Origin: CAITSH01 sp945892985
Lineage (GTDB): Bacteria > Pseudomonadota > Gammaproteobacteria > Burkholderiales > SG8-39
NCBI GenBank assembly: GCA_945892985.1
Contig: CAMDDU010000056.1
Location: forward strand, 1-27,783
Length of the DNA stretch: 27,783 nucleotides
Reading direction: 5' to 3'
The notes beneath the pieces were generated by a model. It ran no database searches, was not told where the DNA came from, and saw only the letters and a list, made by a program, of their open reading frames with translations. Below are positions 13,108-20,521 of this stretch, one piece after another; the stretch's first letter is position 1, and the number at the start of each line of letters is the position of its first letter. The position numbers and the translations under genes were made by a program.

Positions 13108-13148
13108 TGTATAAACTATAGTCTATACATGCTGAGGGAGTCGGTCAA
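13108..13148 (-). promoter_or_regulatory. mazEF promoter and palindromic operator
   Basis: On the minus strand a -35 TTGACC (13148-13143) and a -10-like TAGACT (13125-13120) are 17 bases apart. A 22-bp palindrome (13108-13129) covers the -10; its outer arms are TGTATA and TATACA, the core is ACTATAGT, and only one pair mismatches. This is where a MazE or MazEF complex would be expected to bind. Confidence 0.6.
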
Positions 13149-13450
13149 TTTCGATGCGGCGATCGCTTGCCGGTAGCGCACCGCGACGCATCGAAAACTT
13201 GATCGAGCAGACTGGAGGAATTGCACATTCCGCTGAAAACATCCGCGAGCGGAGGAGGATAATCGCCAGAAAATAAGGACAAACACAGCTTCTATTGCTA
13301 TTCGATTCGGAAAGCGAACGCGGGTTCGGTTCCGTTTTCTGGAATCAAACTGAGTCCACCCCGCCAGGATGCAGCACACTGGCTGAAAACCCGCGCCAGC
13401 AAAGCCTTTCCAGCCTATTGGTCTATTCACACTACCAATAAAACCATCGC
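13149..13450. other. Intergenic stretch, possible insertion-sequence relic
   Basis: No convincing gene. A rightward 40-codon frame from the ATG at 13156 (IENLIEQTGGIAHSAENIRE, ending RRRIIARK) has coding-like composition but no recognised family. The leftward frame 13116-13472 has no recognisable content. Two oppositely oriented copies of a GGTCAATTTCGAT-like motif flank the region; see findings. Confidence 0.3.
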
Positions 13451-13480
13451 CAACCCGCGACACCACGGTCAAGCGGGTTG
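13451..13480 (-). terminator. Hairpin after the eleven-gene operon
   Basis: Perfect inverted repeat CAACCCGC / GCGGGTTG with a 14-base loop, just past the stop of the flavoprotein gene. On the leftward transcript it is followed, after seven bases, by TTTTATT. Probably the operon's terminator, though the loop is long. Confidence 0.5.
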
Positions 13481-13493
13481 CGTGAGGCTTACA

Positions 13494-14543
13494 CTAAGCC
13501 ACCGGCGGTGCGAAATTACGCCAGTAGTCAGGACGGTCGGGCTGTTCGGCGTAGCTCTGCAAGCGATCCGCCGAAACACCAATCAGGTCACGCGCCGCCT
13601 TGCCACGCCGATCAAGGTGGGCGTCAAGTTCTGCGATGCATTCTCTTAGCGCGTCGTAACCGCGCATCAACACAAGGGACGTCAACTCCGTCGCCACGGC
13701 ACCCGATAGTAAAAATCGGGCAACGTCCAGTCCACTGCGTGCGCCATTGGTGGCCAAAAGCGGAAAGTCGCGACCGACGCGCTTGCGCGCCAGCGCGATG
13801 CATCGCGCAGTCAAGGGCAACGCCCAGCCTCCGCCGATCGCAGCCGAGGTGCCCAGCATGGGCGCTTCGGTTTCCAGATCCGGCATGAACCCCATGAATC
13901 GCCCCATCAGGATGACTGCATCTGCACCACCACGTTGTGCCGCGGCCGCCAGCGCCGACGGATCCTCGCTCTGGCCGGTGAGCTTTATCCACAACGGCAG
14001 GCTTGTCGCCACGCGCAACTGGCGGACTATGGCTTCAATTCGACCTGCGTCGCGCTCCAGCACAATGGCGCCTTTGGCAGCCTCATCACCATGCGGTGCA
14101 CCGATGTTCACTTCGAGTGCTCTAAAACCCATTGCTTCTATGCTTTGCGCATAGGCAAGGCATTGTTCGATTCCACTCAAAATAAGGCTGGGAATAACAT
14201 AGCTGCCCACCCTGCCCGCCTCACGGTCCAGCTCTATTAACTGCCGCATCCAGGGCGCAAACTCCCGCTGAATCAGTCCGGATCGACAGAACACCGTCGC
14301 GTCGCGCGGGGCCTTGAAGTCCCACGGCAACGCCCCCCACTGCTGATCGAGCATGAGATAGTCGGTCTTGTCGAGCTGGCTCCGCGCAGCCTGAGACTCA
14401 TTGATGGATTTGGCAACCACCGCCCCGGCACCGCTGGCAATAGCCGCGCGTATGCCCGCCTCGTCCATCGTATGCTCGCCAGAGCCGCAAATGACCGGGT
14501 TTTTCAGGACTAGCTTGCCAATCACCGTCTGCAAATCTGCCAT
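13494..14543 (-). CDS. Dihydroorotate/dihydropyrimidine dehydrogenase-like flavoprotein
   Basis: The 349-residue product is an FMN-binding TIM barrel: NPVICGSGEHT near the start, AVVAKSINES (41-50, FMN contact), EVNIGAPHGDE (144-154), LWIKLTGQ (184-191), ADAVILMGRF and FPLLATNGARSG near the phosphate end. It belongs with dihydroorotate dehydrogenase-like and PreA-like enzymes. The PreA C-terminal ferredoxin domain is absent, as is a PreT partner, so the electron partner is unknown. Length also differs from PyrD. It is the last gene of the hydantoinase/Liv/Bug operon, 47 bases after the Bug receptor. Reduction or oxidation of a ring C-C bond next to a cyclic amide step is the likely context; the substrate is unknown. 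Confidence 0.85.
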   Translation of the reverse strand: MADLQTVIGKLVLKNPVICGSGEHTMDEAGIRAAIASGAGAVVAKSINESQAARSQLDKTDYLMLDQQWGALPWDFKAPRDATVFCRSGLIQREFAPWMRQLIELDREAGRVGSYVIPSLILSGIEQCLAYAQSIEAMGFRALEVNIGAPHGDEAAKGAIVLERDAGRIEAIVRQLRVATSLPLWIKLTGQSEDPSALAAAAQRGGADAVILMGRFMGFMPDLETEAPMLGTSAAIGGGWALPLTARCIALARKRVGRDFPLLATNGARSGLDVARFLLSGAVATELTSLVLMRGYDALRECIAELDAHLDRRGKAARDLIGVSADRLQSYAEQPDRPDYWRNFAPPVA

Positions 14544-14590
14544 ACACCCGCCTTTAGCTTTAGCTTTAACTTCCCCCGCGGGAGTAGAAA

Positions 14591-15580
14591 TTACTCAGCG
14601 GCCGCCCCTGATGATTTGATGATCCCCGCCCAGCGTGGAATTTCAATCTTCAGGCGTTGCGTAACACGCTCTGGAGCGCCGCCTTCCGGTTCGGCACCAA
14701 TCACCGAAAGGCGTGCCCTGACAGTGGCTGTTTGCAATGCCTTGTTCAGGGCGAGGTTGAGCTTTTGGACAATCTCCGGAGGCGTTCCTCGCGGCGCCAT
14801 TAGCGCGATCCATGAGCTGACGTCGAAATCGCGGTAACCGAGCTCCATCAGCGTGGGTGTATTGGGCAGCAAGGACGAGCGCTTTGGCGTGGTCACGGCA
14901 AGCGCCCGCAGTTTTCCCGAGTTCACCAGCGGCGCGGCAGTCGGAACAATATCCATCATCACGTCAAGCCGCCCCGCCATGAGTTCGGCTAAGGCCGGCG
15001 CGCTGCCTTTAAAGGGGATGTGCAACCACTTGATCGCGTTTTGTTCCTGGAAATACTCCCCCATCAGGTGATTGATGCTACCGCTACCTGCCGAGCCCAT
15101 GTTCAAGGACTGCGCGGACGCTTTCGAGAGTTCCACCACCGCGCTTACCGTATCTGCTTTGACGCCCGGACTGACTACCAGCACGCCCGGTGTGCTTGCG
15201 TACCATATGATCGGATCGAAGCGGGTCAGCGGATCGAAGTTGCGATCCTTGTAAAGGGACGGGCCCATGGTGAGCGGCCCAGCCGAACCCACCGCCAGGG
15301 TATAGCCGTCAGGCGGCGCACCAGCCACCTGTTCGAGTGCGAGCAAACCGCCTACGCCGGGCCTGTTTTCAACCACAAACGGCTGACCAAAAGATTCGGT
15401 CAACGCGACGGCAATCTGCCTGCCGATGAGATCGATGGCACCGCCTGGAGCAAACGGCACCAACAAGCGTACCGGGCGACCCGGATATGAGGCAATGGAT
15501 GCTGTTTGTGAAAATGCATTCTGGCTCAGCAGAGACAGGCACAAGACAGCGGCACAGAGGTTTAAATGAAAAATTTTCAT
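14591..15580 (-). CDS. Bug-family (TctC-type) periplasmic binding receptor
   Basis: The 329-residue product has a signal peptide (residues 1-24, ending AFSQ) and the Bug pattern YPGRPVRLLVPFAPGGAIDLIGR, VVENRPGVGGLLA, PPDGYTLAVGS, HIPFKGSAPALAELMAGRLDVM, GKLRALAVTT and APRGTPPEIVQKLN. Bug proteins bind carboxylates, amides and aromatic acids in the periplasm. No TctA/TctB membrane genes are nearby, as is usual for orphan Bugs in Burkholderiales; it may instead sense the substrate. It sits 22 bases after the cupin gene and before the flavoprotein gene, so it probably binds a compound of the same pathway. Confidence 0.95.
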   Translation of the reverse strand: MKIFHLNLCAAVLCLSLLSQNAFSQTASIASYPGRPVRLLVPFAPGGAIDLIGRQIAVALTESFGQPFVVENRPGVGGLLALEQVAGAPPDGYTLAVGSAGPLTMGPSLYKDRNFDPLTRFDPIIWYASTPGVLVVSPGVKADTVSAVVELSKASAQSLNMGSAGSGSINHLMGEYFQEQNAIKWLHIPFKGSAPALAELMAGRLDVMMDIVPTAAPLVNSGKLRALAVTTPKRSSLLPNTPTLMELGYRDFDVSSWIALMAPRGTPPEIVQKLNLALNKALQTATVRARLSVIGAEPEGGAPERVTQRLKIEIPRWAGIIKSSGAAAE

Positions 15581-15602
15581 GGGAGGGCAATCCTATATGA
15601 GC

Positions 15603-15935
15603 TCAGGCGTACTCGGGGCGCTGTGGCGTAAATACGTCGAGGTTCAGCACCGGCTCATCGCCAAGCACCTCACCCCAGTGCATCGTGTCTGGCGGCACCA
15701 CCAGCAGACCGCCCGCAGACAGCAGCGTCTGTTCCTCACCGATGTGAAAACGTATCTGCCCCGCGAGGATATACACGATTTGCTCATGCGGATGCTTGTG
15801 CGGAAGCGGCGTATGCCCGGGCATCAGGCGGTGCAGGGCCAGAGTGGCACCGTCGCCGGAAAACGCCTTGCGCTGCACACCATCGCGCACCGGTTGCCAC
15901 TCGATGGCATTCCAGTCGATTTGATGAATATTCAT
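15603..15935 (-). CDS. Small single-domain cupin
   Basis: The 110-residue product is one cupin barrel. Motif 1 is HKHPHEQIVYILAG (His46, His48, Glu51 or nearby), motif 2 is VVPPDTMHWGEV (His86), so a complete metal site is present. A PHKHPHEQ pattern is common in small cupins of catabolic operons, which may act as dioxygenases, isomerases or ligand-binding accessory proteins. It lies 19 bases after livH and 22 bases before the Bug gene, clearly in the operon. The specific reaction is unknown. Confidence 0.88.
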   Translation of the reverse strand: MNIHQIDWNAIEWQPVRDGVQRKAFSGDGATLALHRLMPGHTPLPHKHPHEQIVYILAGQIRFHIGEEQTLLSAGGLLVVPPDTMHWGEVLGDEPVLNLDVFTPQRPEYA

Positions 15936-15954
15936 GCCCCACCTTTCATGAAAA

Positions 15955-16833
15955 CTACTTCGCCTTGCCGAAAAGACCGCCCGGCCGCGCCAGCAAAAAC
16001 ACCAGAAGAATGCTCAATGCGGCAACGTTCTTAAAGCCCGCACCGAACATAACGATTGCCGCTGCCTGCGCCACGCCAAGCATGATGCCGCCCGCCAGCG
16101 CACCGCCGGCACTGCCAAACCCGCCGAGGATTGCGGCGATGAAACCGCTGATGGCGAACGGTACGCCGACGTTGAACGCCGTGTACTGGGTCGGCGTGAT
16201 CAGGATACCCGCCACAGCGCCAAGCCCGGCCGACAGCGCGAATGAAAAACTCAGCATCCGTGAAACCGGAATGCCCTGCAAGGCGGCGGCCTCCCGGTTG
16301 ATCGAGCAGGCGCGCATGGCGCGGCCGGTGCGCGAGCGCGCGAAAAACACCGCCAGTGCGGCAACCAGCAGCAGGGAAACGCCGGCCACCCACAGCAGCT
16401 GCACGCTGATCGCGACACCTGCGAGCTTGAAAGGCGGCGCCTCGGAAAATCCGGGAAAGGTCCTGGGTTGGTCGCCCGCCACGAGCAGGGTCAGCCGTTC
16501 AATCACGATTTGGGCGGCAAGCGTGGCAAGTATCATCACAAACATGGTCGCGTTGCGCCGCCATAAGGGTCGCACGACAAAGCGCTCGATCGCCACGCCG
16601 AACAAAGACACGACAGCGATTGCCAGTAGCGCGGCCAGCGGCAGCGGCAATCCGGTGCGCGTAAACAAGGCGTGCGTGACCATGCCACCGAGCATGACAA
16701 ACACACCCTGGGCGAAATTGACGATGCCACTGGCGTTGTAAATGACGCAAAACCCGATACCGATCAGGCCATAAATGCAACCGGTGCCGATGCCAGAAAC
16801 AAGGGTCTGTATCAGGAAAGTCACATCAAGCAT
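15955..16833 (-). CDS. Branched-chain-type ABC transporter permease LivH
   Basis: The ATG at 16833 (GGGGCGGG upstream) gives a 292-residue product; in-frame starts farther up would add a Pro/Arg-rich stretch inside livG. It has about eight hydrophobic helices and the LivH signatures: LVSGIGTGCIYGLIGIGFCVIYNASGIVNFAQG, MRACSINREAAALQGIP (the coupling loop with EAA motif) and GFIAAILGGFGSAGGALAGG. It forms the inner-membrane channel with LivM. It overlaps livG by eight bases. Confidence 0.95.
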   Translation of the reverse strand: MLDVTFLIQTLVSGIGTGCIYGLIGIGFCVIYNASGIVNFAQGVFVMLGGMVTHALFTRTGLPLPLAALLAIAVVSLFGVAIERFVVRPLWRRNATMFVMILATLAAQIVIERLTLLVAGDQPRTFPGFSEAPPFKLAGVAISVQLLWVAGVSLLLVAALAVFFARSRTGRAMRACSINREAAALQGIPVSRMLSFSFALSAGLGAVAGILITPTQYTAFNVGVPFAISGFIAAILGGFGSAGGALAGGIMLGVAQAAAIVMFGAGFKNVAALSILLVFLLARPGGLFGKAK

Positions 16834-17632
16834 GTGCCCGCCCCTCGGCAACCGGCGTTCCGGTATCGACTCCGCCCAGGTAGGCTTCGAGAACCGCCGG
16901 ATGGTTCTGAACCTCTTCGGGCGTGCCCTCGGCGATCTTGCGGCCAAAATCGAGCACCAAAATATGACTGGCGATACGCATGACTAGGCTCATATCGTGT
17001 TCGATCAACAACACTGTTATGCCGCGCGCAATCACCGCGCGGATCACCCCTGCCAGATGCTCCGTCTCGAGCACGTTCAAGCCGGCTGCAGGCTCGTCCA
17101 GCAGCAGCAGCTTGGGACCGGCGGCCATTGCACGGGCCACTTCAAGCAGGCGTTGCTGGCCATATGTCAGCGAAGAGGCGGCCAGATCGGCCCGGTCGAC
17201 AAGCCCGACAAAACCGAGCAGCTCGCGTGCCCTCGCCGCAGCCTCATCGAGCTCGCGTCGCGCCCGTTTCGTGCGCGCAAGGGCCGCCCATACCCCGCCG
17301 CTACCGCGCAGGTGGCAGCCGACCTCGACATTCTGGTGGGCGGTGAGATCGGGGAAAAGCTGCACTAACTGAAAGGTGCGCACAATGCCGCGCGCCGCCA
17401 CGAGATGCGGCGCCAGTGCCGTGATGTCCTCGCCTTGAAAACGGATATGCCCCTCGCTTGGCGGCATGAAACCGGAGATCAAATTGAAAAGCGTGGTCTT
17501 GCCGGCGCCATTGGGACCGATGATCGCGCTCACCTTGCCCGGTTCAATGTCGAAGCTGACCTTGTCGACCGCGGTAAGTCCGCCGAATTGCCGCGTCACC
17601 CCCTCAATGCTGAGCAGGCTCATCGGGCTCAT
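16826..17632 (-). CDS. Branched-chain-type ABC transporter ATPase LivG
   Basis: The 268-residue product starts at the ATG at 17632, which overlaps the livM stop by four bases and has AAGGCGGG upstream. Motifs are in order: Walker A GPNGAGKTT (39-47), a Q-loop in VRTFQLVQLF, signature LTYGQQRLLE, Walker B LLLLDEPAAGLN, then the H-loop LLIEHDM. The C-terminal region (EVQNHPAVLEAYLG) is the LivG-specific end. The Ser-Gly-Gly of the canonical LSGGQ is replaced by TYG, which is normal in LivG. Confidence 0.95.
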   Translation of the reverse strand: MSPMSLLSIEGVTRQFGGLTAVDKVSFDIEPGKVSAIIGPNGAGKTTLFNLISGFMPPSEGHIRFQGEDITALAPHLVAARGIVRTFQLVQLFPDLTAHQNVEVGCHLRGSGGVWAALARTKRARRELDEAAARARELLGFVGLVDRADLAASSLTYGQQRLLEVARAMAAGPKLLLLDEPAAGLNVLETEHLAGVIRAVIARGITVLLIEHDMSLVMRIASHILVLDFGRKIAEGTPEEVQNHPAVLEAYLGGVDTGTPVAEGRAHA

Positions 17633-18609
17633 ACGCCGCCCGCCTTCTTGCGCACCGTCCACAAACGCGACAGCGAGGCGATGCCCTTGGGCGCATAGAT
17701 CAGGATCACGATTAGTGCCACGCCGTAAGCGAGGTCTTGATAGTCCTTAAAGCCGCGGAAAGTCTCGGGCAGGAGGCTGATGATAAAAGCGCCTATCAAG
17801 GGTCCGTAGACGGTGCCTATACCACCGACGTAGAGCATGGTGAAGCCCAGCACCACCATGTGCAGACCAAACATTTCCGGGCTGATGAAACCGACGAAAT
17901 GCGCGAACATCGATCCAGCGAATGCCGCGTAGACAGCCGCGATCACGAATGCCAGCAGCTTGTAGCGCGCGACATCAATACCCAGGGCACGGGCTGCATC
18001 CTCGCTGCCGGCGATCGCCGCAAGCGCATGCCCGAGGCGCGAGGCCTTGAGACGGCTTGATACCCAGACGGAGAAGCCCAGCGCCACCAGCAAGGAGGCC
18101 AGTTGCGCGCGATCATTGGGCAGTTCCCAGCCAAACGCCCCGAGCGGGGGAATCGCGGCAATCCCGGTATAGCCCATGGTGACGCGATCCCACTGCACCG
18201 CGATCTCCTGCACGATCATGCCCAGCGCAAGCGTGGCCATTGCCAGGTAATGCCCGCGCAGGCGTAGCGTCGGATAGCCGATCAAAAGTGCGAGCAAGGC
18301 GGCTGCGGCAATACCAAGAGGCATGGCAAGGAATACCGGCCAACCGTGGGTAGCGGTCAATACGGCCGAGGTGTAGCCTCCGATCGCGGCAAACGCGTTC
18401 TGCCCGAAGGACACCTGTCCGGTGTAGCCCATAAAAAAATTCAGCCCGGTGACAAAAATCGCGTACAGCGCGGCAAAACCCAGCACCGTCACCAGGTAGC
18501 CGCCGGCGATGAATGCATACGCCAGCAGCCCCGCACCGGCAAGCCAGGGCAGCAGGAAGTAAAGCTTTGATAGCTTACGCGGCGGCAAAGTAGTAGCGCG
18601 CAAGGTCAT
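17629..18609 (-). CDS. Branched-chain-type ABC transporter permease LivM
   Basis: The first ATG at 18609 gives 326 residues; a TTG at 18621 is also possible. It has eight or nine hydrophobic helices and the LivM marks: GYLVTVLGFAALYAIFVTGLNFFMGYTGQVSFGQNAFAAIGGY, LRLRGHYLAMATLALGMI, EDAARALGID (EAA-type loop) and HMVVLGFTMLYVGGIGTVYGPLIG. It pairs with LivH. Its start lies 35 bases inside livF, and no Shine-Dalgarno sequence is visible, so translation probably depends on coupling to livF. It overlaps livG by four bases. Confidence 0.95.
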   Translation of the reverse strand: MTLRATTLPPRKLSKLYFLLPWLAGAGLLAYAFIAGGYLVTVLGFAALYAIFVTGLNFFMGYTGQVSFGQNAFAAIGGYTSAVLTATHGWPVFLAMPLGIAAAALLALLIGYPTLRLRGHYLAMATLALGMIVQEIAVQWDRVTMGYTGIAAIPPLGAFGWELPNDRAQLASLLVALGFSVWVSSRLKASRLGHALAAIAGSEDAARALGIDVARYKLLAFVIAAVYAAFAGSMFAHFVGFISPEMFGLHMVVLGFTMLYVGGIGTVYGPLIGAFIISLLPETFRGFKDYQDLAYGVALIVILIYAPKGIASLSRLWTVRKKAGGV

Positions 18610-19291
18610 GTGGGGAGGCAATCTGATCGGGGGTGACCTCTGCCACCACCCGCCCGACTGATAACAGATAGGCGCGTTTGGCCAGTTTCAGCGCCAGGGG
18701 CGCGCGCTGCTCCACCAGCAGAATGCCCAGACCCTCCCGGTTGAGTTGTCCGAGTGTTTCCAGTATCTCGGCGGCCAGACGCGGCGCAAGCCCCAGGGAA
18801 GGCTCATCGAGCAGCAACAAGCGCGGGCCGGCCATCATCGCGCGCCCGATGGCGAGCATCTGCTGCTCGCCGCCTGATAAGGACCCGGCAAGCTGGGTCT
18901 GGCGATCCTTGAGCCGCGGAAACAAGGCAAATACACGCTCCAGCCGCGCGGCAATCTCGCCATGGCGCGCCCCCAACAAGTAGGCACCAAGATCGAGATT
19001 CTCGCGCACCGACATCGGACCGAAAATACCCCGCCCTTCGGGGACGAGGATCACCCCGCGCATCGCCACCGCACAGGTGTCGTCGCGCGGCAGATCGACG
19101 CCCTCGAAGCGCACCCGGCCAGCCCCCGGCGTAAGACCCATGATTGCGCGCAGCAGGGTCGACTTGCCTGCGCCATTGGGCCCGAGCACCGCCACCAGCT
19201 CACCGCGGGCCAGCTTAAGGTCGGTCGGATGCAGCGCTTCGACATTGCCGTAGTGCGCCGACAAGCCTTCGACGGAAAGTAGGGTTTCCAC
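18575..19291 (-). CDS. Branched-chain-type ABC transporter ATPase LivF
   Basis: The 238-residue product starts at a GTG at 19291 with a weak ribosome site. Walker A is GPNGAGKST (37-45); VPEGRGIFGPMSVRENL is the LivF-specific loop; signature SLSGGEQQML, Walker B LLLLDEPSLGL and ILLVEQ follow. It begins 21 bases after the binding-protein gene and overlaps livM. With LivG it powers the transporter. Confidence 0.95.
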   Translation of the reverse strand: METLLSVEGLSAHYGNVEALHPTDLKLARGELVAVLGPNGAGKSTLLRAIMGLTPGAGRVRFEGVDLPRDDTCAVAMRGVILVPEGRGIFGPMSVRENLDLGAYLLGARHGEIAARLERVFALFPRLKDRQTQLAGSLSGGEQQMLAIGRAMMAGPRLLLLDEPSLGLAPRLAAEILETLGQLNREGLGILLVEQRAPLALKLAKRAYLLSVGRVVAEVTPDQIASPHDLARYYFAAA

Positions 19292-19312
19292 CTTATTGAC
19301 CGGGCAGGCCCG

Positions 19313-20458
19313 TTACTTGACGATTTTGATCTTGCCCGCCTGGATAGTGGCGAGCGCAAACGGGTTTTGCGTGATGCCATAATGGCTGGCCGCGCTAAAG
19401 TTGTAAACGCCGGTCGTGCCCTGGAAGCCGGTAATAGTCTCGAGGGCGTCGCGCACCTTGGGACCCTCAAAGGAATTGGCCTTCTGGATTGCCGCCATGG
19501 TGATCATCACTGCATCCCAGCCACGGCCCGCCCAGTTGGGATCACGATCTGCAAATTTGGCTTTCCACGGCACGAGAAAATCACCGATCGCCTTCTTCAG
19601 TGCCCCTTCCGGAAGCGCATCGACAATCTGCGAGGGTGCCGCGACAAAAAAGAACTGGTCGCCCAACACGCCGGCCACCGGACGAAACACCGCCAGGTCT
19701 TCAATTGAAGTGAGCATCAGCATGGGCAGGCCCAGTTGCTTGATATTTTTCGCCGCTGTCAGGGTGGTGCCGCCAAGGCCGATCTTGAGTACCGCACCGG
19801 CGCCCCCGGAGTTCATCTTGCCGATCTGCACTGACAAGTCGGCATCGTCCTGCTTGTACTGATCCACGCCAACAAGGGTGATGCCGTAATTGACCGCGAT
19901 CTTTTCAGCCACGCTCTTTTGTATGTTTGCGTAGGGGCTGGGGTCATAGAGAACGCCAACCTTGCGGATCTGCGTGTTGTCCTTCAGGTATTCGAGCCGC
20001 TTTTCGACCTCAAAACGAGCCGGTGGCAGGGTACTGAATGCCCACTTTATGTGATCTTCCGTGCTGGGCAGAATCGAGCACAAAACCATCGGGATCTGCG
20101 CGCGTACCACCATGGCTGCGGCGGCAAGGTTGCCGGCGGAAACACAGCCGGAAAGGAAAATGTCGACCTTGTCGGAGGAAATCATCTTGCGATACACGGT
20201 CACCGCCTCCTGCGGCTCGGAGCGGTTGTCCTCGACAATCACCTCGATTTTCCGGCCGTTGATGCCGCCCTTGCTATTCAGAGCGTCAACGGCAACCTTC
20301 ACGCCGTCGGTCCACGCCCGATCCACGGTGGCGGCGTAACCGGTAAGCCCCGCCGAAATGCCGATCTTGTAGGCCTGTTGTGCCGACGCGACGGCAGAGA
20401 ACATCGCCGTCACCGCCACCGCCACCGTTGCCACGCCAATCTTGACTGCTGTTTTCAT
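19313..20458 (-). CDS. LivK-type periplasmic substrate-binding protein
   Basis: The ATG at 20458 (AAGGAGG six bases upstream) is chosen over a GTG one codon earlier. The 381-residue product has a signal peptide (to ASAQ, residue 27). The type I binding-protein fold follows: YKIGISAGLTGYAATVDRAWTDGVKVAVDALNSKGGINGRKIEVIVEDN, then KVGVLYDPSPYA, and NFSAASHYGITQNPFALATIQ near the end. The same fold binds leucine, amides, urea and aromatic acids, so the ligand is open. The gene sits between hyuB and livF, so the ligand is probably the HyuAB substrate or a precursor. Confidence 0.95.
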   Translation of the reverse strand: MKTAVKIGVATVAVAVTAMFSAVASAQQAYKIGISAGLTGYAATVDRAWTDGVKVAVDALNSKGGINGRKIEVIVEDNRSEPQEAVTVYRKMISSDKVDIFLSGCVSAGNLAAAAMVVRAQIPMVLCSILPSTEDHIKWAFSTLPPARFEVEKRLEYLKDNTQIRKVGVLYDPSPYANIQKSVAEKIAVNYGITLVGVDQYKQDDADLSVQIGKMNSGGAGAVLKIGLGGTTLTAAKNIKQLGLPMLMLTSIEDLAVFRPVAGVLGDQFFFVAAPSQIVDALPEGALKKAIGDFLVPWKAKFADRDPNWAGRGWDAVMITMAAIQKANSFEGPKVRDALETITGFQGTTGVYNFSAASHYGITQNPFALATIQAGKIKIVK

Positions 20459-20521
20459 CACCTGCCTCCTTGTTTAGTTCCAATTTTATAAAAATACATG
20501 CGCTTCCACCGCGTGCTGCAT

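Noticed and set aside
13116..13472. Leftward 118-codon frame upstream of mazE
   Set aside because: It overlaps the mazEF promoter and palindrome and shows no family pattern or ribosome site.
14554..14571. TTTAGC-TTTAGC-TTTAAC short direct repeats before the flavoprotein gene
   Set aside because: Three short imperfect copies are within chance expectation and have no clear role.
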